DNA of 64,000 nt from Ottelia alismoides (taxonomy: Eukaryota; Streptophyta; Magnoliopsida; Alismatales; Hydrocharitaceae): the NCBI GenBank assembly GCA_037367405.1, contig JAZKJV010000149.1, positions 372,001 through 436,000 of the forward strand, read 5' to 3'. A model generated the notes under the pieces. It worked only from the letters and a program-made list of their open reading frames with translations, searched no databases and was not told where the DNA came from. The position numbers were made by a program, and so were the translations under genes. Positions 35,346 through 48,005 of this stretch are shown here, piece after piece; position 1 is the stretch's first letter; every line of letters starts with the position of its first letter.

Positions 35346-36416
35346 TGATATTTTTGTGAACTTGTAGTATTTATTTGGACTTTCATTTTAATTCCAAAAT
35401 TCTAAAAAATTGAACTTAAGCTCCTGTTGGCTTGTACTTTGTCGCCATATTTTTAGTTTTTAATTTTATTGCTTTTTAATATTTATTAAAAATCAAAAAC
35501 ATGTTTTTTATTCACTGTCTTGCTTATAAAATGCCAAAAAATTAAAATATCTCGAAAAATTCCAAAAAAAATCCCTAGTGTGTATTTTAACCTCTTTCAG
35601 TGTCAGTCCAAAAATACCTAAAAATCTCAAAAGAAAACCTTAAAAATTCAAAAATACATAAAAACTTCAAAAAAATATATATATATAATCAAAGAAAACT
35701 CTAAATATTGTAAACTCAAGTTCTGTGGTTTCCTGTTTTTATTATCTTTATTTTAAAATTAGTTTGCAAAATTTTTGTGGCAATCTGATATTTTTAATTC
35801 CCATTTTACCCCCAACCAGTATCTTATCCACTGATTTGGCTTATTTTGCTATTTAAACATACCAAAAACAATTTGAAAAATACCCAAAAATCCTAAAAAC
35901 AGTAAAAAATCATAAAAATACAAAAACATTTTATTTCTAAATTTTTTGTTATTTTTGCACATTTTTATAAATATTTGATCTTCCCTTTTATTATATTGTT
36001 TTTATATTCCTATATTGAAAAAAAATATAAAATATAAAATTATAAAAATCAGAAAATTAAAAACCAAAATACAAAACTAAAAATTAAATAAAAAAATAAA
36101 AAAAATTAATTAAAAAAACCACAAAAAAATCTTTGCTTGCTTGCTTAGTGTAGACACACTTCACATACACACTCACACATCTTTTTTGAATTACCCTGTT
36201 TGCCCCATGTGTTCGAACTCTTTGCATACTTGCCCTTTACATCTTTTGTGCAGAGTTAAAAATAAATTTTAACTCCACATTTATTTCTAATTGTTGATCT
36301 ATAGTGTGGGTTAATTGTTGATTAAATACGAGATTCATTTGAGGGTCGCCACAGCGACGGTCGTCTCCGCCTTGTGTGAGACACCATTTAGGCTCTCTTG
36401 AATTTCATGTTTATCA

Positions 36417-36421
36417 ATGAT
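36417..36421. repeat. Target-site duplication ATGAT, right
   Basis: Directly after the solo LTR end, mate of 32555-32559. Also kept at 43986-43990 and 51961-51965. Confidence 0.88.
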
Positions 36422-38893
36422 GAACTACCATAACATCCCATTAGAGGTATTGAAGATGACAGCCTTCCCGTTCATCCATATGGACAAGGTGTTATATTGG
36501 ATCAATTATTTAGAAGAGTTGTCATGTCATGGAAGGAATTGAGATCAGCATTCTTGAGCAAGTACTACCCTCTAGGATGATTGAATCATCTGCAGTCCCT
36601 TATTGCTAACTTATCCCATATTTCCCATGAGCCGATTCACAAGGCATGAGAACGTTTCAAGGATTTGACGGATAAGTGTCCCCATCATGACATACCGAAG
36701 ACTAGGCATATGCAAAATTTCTTTCGGGGTTCGAGTTTAGAAAAACAGAGATTGGTTGACACCACTTGTGGGGGGTTCCATTTCAACAAAGATGAGGATG
36801 TCCTATGGCATTTTTTTGAGGAAATGGCACAGAGCTCAACTGCTCTATCTTCTTCCTGCGTATTCCAAAAACATCCTCTACCATCTTACATACCTCACAA
36901 GGTCGTCAACATGACGACATCTAATGATGTGGATAGGCTGGACAGTTCTGATCTAAACATCATAGGAAACCACCTATCCAAAGTAGATATTATATAAAAG
37001 TGACCACAAGAACTTGAGAAATTACAAGCGATTGAGTAGAGGATGAAACAATTGGATAAACAGGATGAGATTACGAAGCATCTGAAGCTTCTAGTTAGTA
37101 TGATCAGTTCATGTCAAAGTGCGAGTACCATAGCTGATACTTCTACTCGGGAGACATCTTATTCCACTTCTTCCGCACATCAGTGTACTAGAGCACCCCC
37201 AGCAGTCTAGCACATTTACTACGTGCAAACTCCAGACCATATCCCACAGTAGTCACCTTCAACATGCATTGTGTCGTACTACCATGACTATCTTTACCTT
37301 TCTAAATAGCAGTGTCCACCTCCACCTCATATTATGGAGGTTAACGGTATTGGGAGCATTCCTGAGCATAGCCAGACCCGTTCACTAGGGTTGGGATAGT
37401 TGGGTTCGAAGGACAGACAAAGGCCAGGTCGCTAGTTTCAGGGTGGCAGACCACAGTAGTACAACACCAGCCACCACAACTTTATTACTCGTCTCCACCA
37501 CACTTTCAAACATGGAGACATGGATAGAAGCAGATGCAACCTGCATATCGATATCAACCATACTATCTACATCAAACTACACAGTACTCACAATATTTAC
37601 ATCCTCCTCTTCCTCATTATTCATATCAGCCACAGTCTTCTTATTCCAGGTATCAACCTCCGCACTACCAATCTCAACGACCACCCATTGTTGAGCATCT
37701 AGTGGCACCTTCGGTGAACCCAACACTTGATCAACTAGATCTTTTGATGAAGAACCTGAATGATTTGAACCAGAGGATTAACGACCTGAACGTTATGAAG
37801 ACACTCATTCCAACCTAGGTAGAAGCCAATCCCAACAACTTAAGATGCAACACGGAGCATGTAACCCATGATCCATCCACACTTGAGAAAGGTATGGCTT
37901 GTGATTTTACATGTTTATCTGATTCCATTACTCCTATGAGTAGTAGGATATTGTAGCCGCCAGCACCATTGGTATAGGGGAAAGCTGTTGATTCAGCTTC
38001 ATTGCCCTCTTCATCCTCGGCATCATTTGAGCAGAGGACTAGTATTGCATCATATGGAGGACCATATCTTCACCACCACCACTACCACCCAGAAAATCAT
38101 AAAAAGAGAATATTGTAGTGTCAAGTCAGCTTTGGAGAAGAACACAACCATAATGGACTTTTCTTCAACACCAACAGACAGAGCAACTAATTTTGTTTTT
38201 CCTTCTTCTATACATGTTATGGATGATATTGTACAAACTGAATCTAAATGTCGATATGTGTATTATGATTCACAGTTGATAAAAAATAATAATGATTTTG
38301 ATGCTCGTTCTGTTCCATTTCCTAATACCTTCAATAAAAGTAAAAAGATCCAAAAATTAAAAATGACCTTTTTTTTATCTTGGAGTGGTTGTGATATTAC
38401 ATAACATATTACTTAAGATACCTCTCCTAAAAGCCATGTAGTATATCCCCATCATTAAAAAAAGGAATGAAAGAAGCTTGTACATTTAAACTTCCATCCA
38501 AGAAGAGAGGACGTATAGCAGGACAAAACATCACATTGTCACCTTGGCTACTGCAATTGCCATATACCATCGACTGTTGAACAAAAAGAAAGATAAGGGA
38601 GGACATGTTGCCAGATGCCAGATTTTAGATATGTTGTTTAATTGTACTCTTTTGGACATAAGTTAATCCATTAGTCTATTGCCTTTCTCACTACTCGAGC
38701 ATCTCAAACTTGGACCTCTTAAGAAGAGAAAAATGATACCACATTTTGCAGACCTATCAGTCAAGAGGCCTAATGGCATACTTGAGAACGTAAACGTGAT
38801 GGTGCATAGGATGATTTTTCCTATTGACTTTGTTTTCATAGATATGAATCCTATTGCATCATTACATTATACCACTACTATTCTTGGATGGAC
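36422..38893 (+). pseudogene. Old Athila-like gag and protease, copy A
   Basis: Continues the interrupted gag: PLEVLKMTAFPFIHMDKVLY, ERFKDLTDKCPHHDIPKTRH and NFFRGSSLEKQRLVDTTCGG (36650-37000). A Gln/Tyr/Pro-rich tail follows (37534-37818, YRYQPYYLHQTTQYSQ), then protease from about 38640: LPFSLLEHLKLGPLKKRKMI, FADLSVKRPNGI and LHYTTTILG. The catalytic DNGSS is degraded (LLDIS then a stop). It ends at the copia LTR inserted after ILG. Many stops; not translatable as a whole. Confidence 0.85.
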
Positions 38894-40404
38894 TGAAGAA
38901 TACAGAAGGATCCTTAAGCCCATCATGGAAGTGTGATGATCGTATCATATACGATCAAGAGCGACTAGTCATACTAGTTGCTCGGGGCAGCGGAAATTAA
39001 AAAAATTTAAACGACGAAACCACATGATCCATAAACCATTTATGATTCATTTCATCTAACCACGTAGTAGATATAGGAATACCTGTTGTAGCGTGGTTCC
39101 GATCGAGCTTCTAAGAGAAGAAGCCTCCTGTCTTAAGTTCGATCTTTGGAGGAGACGCTTGCGAGCGTAGGGATGAGTCACGGGGATCTCGCAATCCAAG
39201 TAGTTGTCCAAGCATATATCTTCTCTACGAGCGATATGCACCAAAGAAGATGGAGTACTGAGATTCATCGAAGCACAATGACAAGGCGACGACAAGGGCC
39301 TTCTTCGTTCTAGGGTTAGGGTGGACGGTCGCCCGAAGAGAGAGGAGGAAGAGGGCACGTGAGAATGAGAGAGAGAGAGGAGAGAGTTGTTGCACAACTT
39401 GTTGTCACTTTGAAGAGTATGGGTGCCTCTTCTTATATAGTATTTTGGAGATCCATGGACTACACAAAATCAATGGATGAGATTGATTTGTGTTTCTTTC
39501 AATGGTCAAGATTTTGCTGTAAAAACACAACAACAATTAATTTAATTTAGATTAAATCTATATTGATAAATCAATATAATTTAATTCCATAAATTAAATA
39601 AATTAATCATGGAGATAATGGCAAGGAAACTTCCTCTCTATGAAATAGAGGAGACGACCACCTTTTCCTTGTTGGAATTGCTGGTCGTCACTCTTATAGT
39701 CAAGAGGAGTGGAAATTACATGTAATCTCCATTATCCATTAATTATCTCCATGTTTCGCAACAACAATTATTGCAAATTATTCACATAAAATAATTCATA
39801 ATTATTTTATGAATATTGCAATCTTGCCATTGGAAATTTGTGAATCGAATTCACAACTCAAAATAAAAGGTGATTTATGTTTTCAATCAATTATCCAATG
39901 TGAATCAAATTCAAATCAATAATTAATCAACAAAAATAAATCATAGCAAACTCTCTCTGATATATTATAAATCATATATATAACATATTATGAATAATAT
40001 GGATACTCTTGTCCATATTATACTTATCCATAATAATTAAATCACATTTGATTATATTGGATAACCATTCTCATTCTCTAATATATTGTGAATCAAATTC
40101 ACATTATTCATGATAATTAAATCACTTTTAATTATCTACTTTTCTATGCTTTCAACAATGGAATTATTCATGAACTCTTTCAAGAATAATGCGTATTCTC
40201 CGTAGGTACTTGGAGATATGGACAGGGCAATTGTATTGTTCCACGTATAGTGACTTGGATATTGAGATTACATCTCAAATCCAAAACTTACGGACCTCCC
40301 ATAAATGCTTGATTAAATCAAGTTCGTAAACCTAATCTTCTTATCGCATCTGGATCTCATTCAGATCAATGTCCAACACTTGGACTAAGATCAAGTTACT
40401 TCTC
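38894..40404 (-). repeat. Truncated copia LTR, unit A
   Basis: Begins TGAAGAATACAGAAGG after GGATGGAC and matches 54439 onward, but breaks off at ...GTTACTTCTC. On the minus strand it has a TATATAA box (39433-39439), a GA/CT-rich leader and a CCCTAACCCTA motif (39311-39322). The minus ORF at 39056-39397 lies in this leader and has no homology I recognise. Confidence 0.88.
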
Positions 40405-40458
40405 CGTGTCGACCCTGACCGGCTTCCGTGTCGACCCTGACCGGCTTCCGTGTCGACC
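40404..40458. repeat. 22-bp filler array at A/B junction (2.5 units)
   Basis: Two full units starting CCGTGTCGACC and ending CCGGCTT (40404-40425, 40426-40447), then 11 bases of a third that overlap the LTR at GACC. It matches neither the copia LTR nor the Athila LTR. Confidence 0.88.
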
Positions 40459-43400
40459 TATTTTTGGTTCCACTTTTTATACATCAAATAAAGAAACTTT
40501 GTACATGAAAGTTGTAGATAATTTAATAAAGAAAAATACAAAATTGAATTCACTCAAAAATAATCTACAGATGAAAAGTTATGGTCTGAATAAAAATCCA
40601 GAATCCCAACTTCCCAGACCCGTATATCACAAATGAAAACTCCAAATGCAGCATATTCACCTTTAATTGTATATAGAATAGCATAAGCTATTTAGTGGTG
40701 GTGGTTTCGCATTTGGCGGAGCTACGGTTTGAAAGTTGAGTTTTGGACCCACCTTGTATACTTGTACAGATTAAAATATTCATTTTATTATTTATTCATT
40801 ACTTTTATTTTTATAATCTTGTAGATATTACTTATAATAATTATGTACATTAAAATTGGAATAAAAACCTAAATAAACCTTAAAATAAAATACTTACATA
40901 CTTGATACACAGGTATACTACCTATACCTATACAACACCTATTTATATTTTATTTAATGTACAAAATATATCAGAAAAATGAAATAAAAATATATGTGTG
41001 TATATAAAAGTATGTTATAATTTTATAAAATAAGAAACAAAATAATAAAATTAAAATACATAAAATAAAATGCTAAAATACATAGGTATTATACCTATAA
41101 AGGGCTAAAAAGTGAACTCATAAAAATATACCTCATAAAATAAATTAAAAATCATAATAAAAGACTACATAAAATAACGAATATTTTTTTATTTTATAAT
41201 CATCATTTAATTCGGCCTATTTCTATTTTTAAATGAATTAATAAAGAATTAAATTAGGGTTTTTCCTGGTTGGTCCACGTGGACCAACCAGGTTTCAGCC
41301 CCAGTTGACTTCGGTCAACTGGTCGTCCTAGCCTGTAGCCCGTGTCAGAGTCGAGTTTGACTCCTTTTTCTCCATTTTTTCGAGGCCCCATCTTGCATCA
41401 ACTCATGATAGGCCCTTCGTGACTTTTGATCCTCGATCCATGGGCATGCCCGCCCTTGCGCAACATTGTCGAAGGGCCACTGTAGCCACTGCTTGGTCTC
41501 GTTCTTCTCCCACCATCCGTCAACCCTATTTAACCGAACCTTGGACTTCAATTCGAATTTGAACCGCGATTTCCACAGATTTCTCCCCCATTGGTCGTGC
41601 TCGAGGTGCCTGGAGGTGACAGCTTCGAGCACTGTACTTCAAGGCGGCGGATCGGCTCCTGATCTGCGCGAGTTCCACACCTCCGGCGAGCGTCGCTGTT
41701 GAGGTATTTACCCTCTGGCCCCCGGCCATTGAAGCCGTTTCTTTGTTTCTTTTCGTCTTCGTAACATCCCTGGTAGCCTTAGGATCATTTCGCCCTTCAT
41801 TCCTTGACAAATCGACCATCTAATCACCTCATCGATCACTTCACCGGAGCGCAACTCCGGCGAGTACTCATCTCACCATTCACATCGAGAGGCACTGGAG
41901 GTCGAGGCATTTTGCCCTCGACCTCCGTAACACTTTTTGCGCAGGTCCCGAAGCTTCAAAGCACCTGGGAGCAATTTTTGACGGCCGGCCGAGGTTCCTG
42001 GAACCCCGTGCTCCGCCGACCTCGCGCCGTCCCTCCGAGCCTCGCCGGAGATTTTTGCCGCCACCAACCTCTCGAGGATGACCACCGGACCCAGCTGAGC
42101 CATTTTGCAGCTCGTGATAGTGCCGGAGGAGGAAGGAGGAGATCGGGGAAGCTCGCAGGCGGCGAGTTCTTCCCTGTTCTTCGTCATTGCCCGCCAGCCG
42201 TCCGATCATCGGCCCAGCCCAAATCCGCCACCAGCCGTAGGATCTTCAAGCACCTCGACCGTCAGATCAGCCAAGATCCATCTAATCGCGAACGTCCATC
42301 GCCGAACCGTCATCGCCCTTTGAGAAGCCACCACGTGGATAAGTGGCGCGTCCCACGCCGCTGGATCGCGCCTAGCCACCAGCCGTTGGATCCGCGCCAC
42401 GCGTCATCAGCGCTCGCTCCGTCGTCGGATCGTCCCAGCGAGGTATTTTGCAGTCACACCCCCGCTAGTTTTGCAATTTTTATTTAGTCCTGAAATTTTA
42501 TTGCATAGTATAAATATTTTGTAAACTTTGCAAAACGGCCCTCGAACTTTCTGTATTTGCATACAGGTCCTCCGCCACGTCACCTCACGTGACCCGTACA
42601 CGTGAGGTGCGGGCATTTTGCTTTGAGGCCCTCGGTTCTTTTTGTATTTCGTTTTAATCCTAGAACCTTCAGTTTAAGTATTAAAACTCTTGGAGAAATT
42701 GCAAGTTAGCCCCCGGATTTTGGAATATTACTTTTCAGTCCTTGCCAGGCGCGTGCAAGTCACGCGCCCTGGTGGGAAAATTGTGCCGACATCCCTGCGG
42801 CTTTTGTAATCTATTTTTGGTCCTATAAATTAAATATTCAGTTCAAACTTTTGTGGAAAATTGCATGTATGCCCCTGGATGTTCTGATAATTGCACTTAT
42901 ACCCCTGCCAGGCTGTGATATTTTTGTGAACTTGTAGTATTTATTTGGACTTTCATTTTAATTCCAAAATTCTAAACAATTGAACTTAAGCTCCCGTTGG
43001 CTTGTACTTTGTCGCCATATTTTTAGTTTTTAATTTTATTGCTTTTTAATATTTATTAAAAATCAAAAACATGTTTTTTATTCACTGTCTTGCTTAGAAA
43101 ATGCCAAAAAATTAAAATATCTCGAAAAATTCCAAAAAAAATCCCTAGTGTGTATTTTAACCTCTTTTAGTGTCAGTCCAAAAATACCTAAAAATCTCAA
43201 AAGAAAACCTTAAAAATTCAAAAATACATAAAAACTTCAAAAAAATATATATAAAATCAAAGAAAACTCTAAATATTGTAAACTCAAGTTCTGTGGTTTC
43301 CTGTTTTTATTATCTTTATTTTAAAATTAGTTTGCAAAATTTTTGTGGCAATCTGATATTTTTAATTCCCATTTTACCCCCAACCAGTATCTTATCCACT

Positions 43401-43985
43401 GATTTGGCTTATTTTGCTATTTAAACATACTAAAAACAATTTGAAAAATACCCAAAAATCCTAAAAACAGTAAAAAATCATAAAAATACAAAAACATTTT
43501 ATTTCTAAATTTTTGGTTATTTTTGCACATTTTTATAAATATTTGATCTTCCCTTTTATTATATTGTTTTTATATTCCTATATTGAAAAAAAATATAAAA
43601 TATAAAATTATAAAAATCAGAAAATTAAAAACCAAAATACAAAACTAAAAATTAAATAAAAAAATAAAAAAAAATTAATTAAAAAAACCACAAAAAAATC
43701 TTTGCTTGCTTGCTTAGTGTAGACACACTTCACATACACACTCACACATCTTTTTTGAATTACCCTGTTTGCCCCATGTGTTCGAACTCTTTGCATACTT
43801 GCCCTTTACATCTTTTGTGCAGAGTTAAAAATAAATTTTAACTCCACATTTATTTCTAATTGTTGATCTGTAGTGTGGGTTAATTGTTGATTAAATACGA
43901 GATTCATTTGAGGGTCGCCACAGCGACGGTCGTCTCCGCCTTGTGTGAGACACCATTTAGGCTCTCTTGAATTTCATGTTTATCA
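40455..43985 (+). repeat. Truncated Athila LTR, unit B
   Basis: Equivalent to 32884-36416. It lacks the first 324 bp. G-box palindrome at 41265-41292, UUCG hairpin at 41301-41322, G-box inverted repeat at 42581-42609. ATGAT follows at 43986. Confidence 0.9.
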
Positions 43986-46462
43986 ATGATGCACTACCAT
44001 AACATCCCATTAGAGGTATTGAAGATGACAGCCTTCTCGTTCAGCCATATGGACAAGGTGTTATATTGGATCAATTATTTAGAAGAGTTGTCATGTCATG
44101 GAAGGAATTGAGATCAGCATTCTTGAGCAAGTACTACCCTCTAGGATGATTGAATCATCTGCAGTCCCTTATTGCTAACTTATCCCATATTTCCCATGAG
44201 CCGATTCACAAGGCATGAGAACGTTTCAAGGAATTGACGGATAAGTGTCCCCATCATGACATACCGAAGACTAGGCATATGCAAAATTTCTTTCGGGGTT
44301 CGAGTTTAGAAAAACAGAGATTGGTTGACACCACTTGTGGGGGGTTCCATTTCAACAAAGATGAGGATGTCCTATGGCATTTTTTTGAGGAAATGGCACA
44401 GAGCTCAACTGCTCTATCTTCTTCCTGCGTATTCCAAAAACATCCTCTACCATCTTACATACCTCACAAGGCCGTCAACATGACGACATCTAATGATGTG
44501 GATAGGCTGGACAGTTCTGATATAAACATCATAGGAAACCACCTATCCAAAGTAGATATTATATAAAAGTGACCACAAGAACTTGAGAAATTACAAGCGA
44601 TTGAGTAGAGGATGAAACAATTGGATAAACAGGATGAGATTACGAAGCATCTGAAGCTTCTAGTTAGTATGATCAGTTCATGTCAAAGTGCGAGTACCAT
44701 AGCTGATACTTCTACTCGGGAGACATCTTATTCCACTTCTTCCGCACATCAGTGTACTAGAGCACCCCCAGCAGTCTAGCACATTTACTACGTGCAAACT
44801 CCAGACCATATCCCACAGTAGTCACCTTCAACATGCATTGTGTCGTACTACCATGACTATCTTTACCTTTCTAAATAGCAGTGTCCACCTCCACCTCATA
44901 TTATGGAGGTTAACGGTATTGGGAGCATTCCTGAGCATAGCCAGACCCGTTTACTAGGGTTGGGATAGTTGGGTTCGAAGGACAGACAAAGGCCAGGTCG
45001 CTAGTTTCAGGGTGGCAGACCACAGTAGTACAGCACCAGCCACCACAACTTTATTACTCGTCTCCACCACACTTTCAAACATGGAGACATGGATAGAAGC
45101 AGATGCAACCTGCATATCGATATCAACCATACTATCTACATCAAACTACACAGTACTCACAATATTTACATCCTCCTCTTCCTCATTATTCATATCAGCC
45201 ACAGTCTTCTTATTCCAGGTATCAACCTCCGCACTACCAATCTCAACGACCACCCATTGTTGAGCATCTAGTGGCACCTTCGGTGAACCCAACACTTGAT
45301 CAACTAGATCTTTTGATGAAGAACCTGAATGATTTGAACCAGAGGATTAACGACCTGAACGTTATGAAGACACTCATTCCAACCTAGGTAGAAGCTAATC
45401 CCAACAACTTAAGATGCAACACGGAGCATGTAACCCATGATCCATCCACACTTGAGAAAGGTATGGCTTGTGATTTTACATGTTTATCTGATTCCATTAC
45501 TCCTATGAGTAGTAGGATATTGTAGCCGCCAGCACCATTGGTATAGGGGAAAGCTGTTGATTCAGCTTCATTGCCCTCTTCATCCTCGGCATCATTTGAG
45601 CAGAGGACTAGTATTGCATCATATGGAGGACCATATCTTCACCACCACCACTACCACCCAGAAAATCATAAAAAGAGAATATTGTAGTGTCAAGTCAGCT
45701 TTGGAGAAGAACACAACCATAATGGACTTTTCTTCAACACCAACAGACAGAGCAACTAATTTTGTTTTTCCTTTTTCTATACATGTTATGGATGATATTG
45801 TACAAACTGAATCTAAATGTCGATATGTGTATTATGATTCACAATTGATAAAAAATAATAATGATTTTGATGCTCGTTCTGTTCCATTTCCTAATACCTT
45901 CAATAAAAGTAAAAAGATCCAAAAATTAAAAATGACCTTTTTTTTATCTTGGAGTGGTTGTGATATTACATAACATATTACTTGAGATACCTCTCCTAAA
46001 AGCCATGTAGTATATCCCCATCATTAAAAAAAGGAATGAAAGAAGCTTGTACATTTAAACTTCCATCCAAGAAGAGAGGACGTATAGCAGGACAAACCAT
46101 CACATTGTCACCTTGGCTACTGCAATTGCCATATACCATCAACTGTTGAACAAAAAGAAAGATAAGGGAGGACATGTTGCCAGATGCCAGATTTTAGATA
46201 TGTTGTTTAATTGTACTCTTTTGGACATAAGTTAATCCATTAGTCTATTGCCTTTCTCACTACTCGAGCATCTCAAACTTGGACCTCTTAAGAAGAGAAA
46301 AATGATACCACATTTTGCAGACCTATCAGTCAAGAGGCCTAATGGCATACTTGAGAATGTAAACGTGATGGTACATAGGATGATTTTTCCTATTGACTTT
46401 GTTTTCATAGATATGAATCCTATTGCATCATTACATTATACCACTACTATTCTTGGATGGAC
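43986..46462 (+). pseudogene. Old Athila-like gag and protease, copy B
   Basis: Near-identical to 36422-38893, including its stops and the frame-broken protease. Small differences such as GAACTACC to GCACTACC at the start are shared with copy C. Confidence 0.88.
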
Positions 46463-47973
46463 TGAAGAATACAGAAGGATCCTTAAGCCCATCATGGAAG
46501 TGTGATGATCGTATCATATACGATCAAGAGCGACTAGTCATACTAGTTGCTCGGGGCAGCGGAAATTAAAAAAATTTAAACGACGAAACCACATGATCCA
46601 TAAACCATTTATGATTCATTTCATCTAACCACGTAGTAGATATAGGAATACCTGTTGTAGCGTGGTTGCGATCGAGCTTCTAAGAGAAGAAGCCTCCTGT
46701 CTTAAGTTCGATCTTTGGAGGAGACGCTTGCGAGCGTAGGGATGAGTCATGGGGATCTCGCAATCCAAGTAGTTGTCCAAGCATATATCTTCTCTACGAG
46801 CGATATGCACCAAAGAAGATGGAGTACTGAGATTCATCGAAGCACAATGACAAGGCGACGACAAGGGCCTTCTTCGTTCTAGGGTTAGGGTGGACGGTCG
46901 CCCGAAGAGAGAGGAGGAAGAGGGCACGTGAGAATGAGAGAGAGAGAGGAGAGAGTTGTTGCACAACTTGTTGTCACTTTGAAGAGCATGGGTGCCTCTT
47001 CTTATATAGTATTTTGGAGATCCATGGACTACACAAAATCAATGGATGAGATTGATTTGTGTTTCTTTCAATGGTCAAGATTTTGCTGTAAAAACACAAA
47101 AACAATTAATTTAATTGAGATTAAATCTATATTGATAAATCAATATAATTTAATTCCATAAATTAAATAAATTAATCATGGAGAAAATGGCAAGGAAACT
47201 TCCTCTCTATGAAATAGAGGAGACGACCACCTTTTCCTTGTTGGAATTGCTGGTCGTCACTCTTATAGTCAAGGGGAGTGGAAATTACATGTAATCTCCA
47301 TTATCCATTAATTATCTCCATGTTTCGCAACAACAATTATTGCAAATTATTCACAAAAAATAATTCATAATTATTTTATGAATATTGCAATCTTGCCATT
47401 GGAAATTTGTGAATCGAATTCACAACTCAAAATAAAAGGTGATTTATGTTTTCAATCAATTATCCAATGTGAATCAAATTCAAATCAATAATTAATCAAC
47501 AAATATAAATCATAGCAAACTCTCTCTGATATATTATAAATCATATATATAACATATTATGAATAATATGGATACTCTTGTCCATATTATACTTATCCAT
47601 AATAATTAAATCACATTTAATTATATTGGATAACCATTCTCATTCTCTAATATATTGTGAATCAAATTCACATTATTCATGATAATTAAATCACTTTTAA
47701 TTATCTACTTTTCTATGCTTTCAACAATGGAATTATTCATGAACTCTTTCAAGAATAATGCGTATTCTCCGTAGGTACTTGGAGATATGGACAGGGCAAT
47801 TGTATTGTTCCACATATAGTGACTTGGATATTGAGATTACATCTCAAATCCAAAACTTACGGACCTCCCATAAATGCTTGATTAAATCAAGTTCGTAAAC
47901 CTAATCTTCTTATCGCATCTGGATCTCATTCAGATCAATGTCCAACACTTGGACTAAGATCAAGTTACTTCTC
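46463..47973 (-). repeat. Truncated copia LTR, unit B
   Basis: Same truncation point as unit A (GTTACTTCTC), then filler. Confidence 0.88.
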
Positions 47974-48005
47974 CGTGTCGACCCTGACCGGCTTCCGTGT
48001 CGACC
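47973..48005. repeat. 22-bp filler array at B/C junction (1.5 units)
   Basis: One full unit (47973-47994) plus the 11-base partial. Same sequence and same edges as the A/B junction with one unit fewer. Confidence 0.88.

Larger units (their letters stand above)
32560..36416 (+). repeat. Solo LTR of a third Athila-like subfamily (copy A)
   Basis: Starts TGATGAATCCACATTTC and ends CATGTTTATCA, flanked by ATGAT on both sides, with no internal region. A solo LTR normally arises by recombination between two LTRs. Layout resembles the LTR at 4681: AT-rich U3, a G-box palindrome (33694), a TATA-like TATTTAA (33957), a GC-rich section (34000-34900), a degenerate array of about 81 bp, and an AT-rich end. 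The plus and minus ORFs in the GC-rich part are not recognised proteins. Confidence 0.92.
32884..40454 (+). repeat. Tandem unit A of a triplicated composite segment
   Basis: From inside the solo LTR, through gag/protease, to inside the copia LTR. The same order returns at 40455 and 48002 with very high identity. Unit A alone keeps the true left end of the LTR (32560-32883 upstream), so it is the ancestral left edge. Confidence 0.9.
40455..48001 (+). repeat. Tandem unit B
   Basis: Same order and very close sequence to unit A, 7547 bp. Both ends are truncated forms of the LTRs, as expected for an internal copy. Confidence 0.9.

Noticed and set aside
37534..37818. Tyr/Gln/Pro-rich ORF as a separate small gene (also 45103 and 53078)
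   Set aside because: It is the gag tail, matching the Gln-rich tail at 10387-10700 of the younger Athila element.
38937..40404. Host gene or miRNA precursor after the protease fragment
   Set aside because: It is a truncated copia LTR; the complete form is at 54439-56909.
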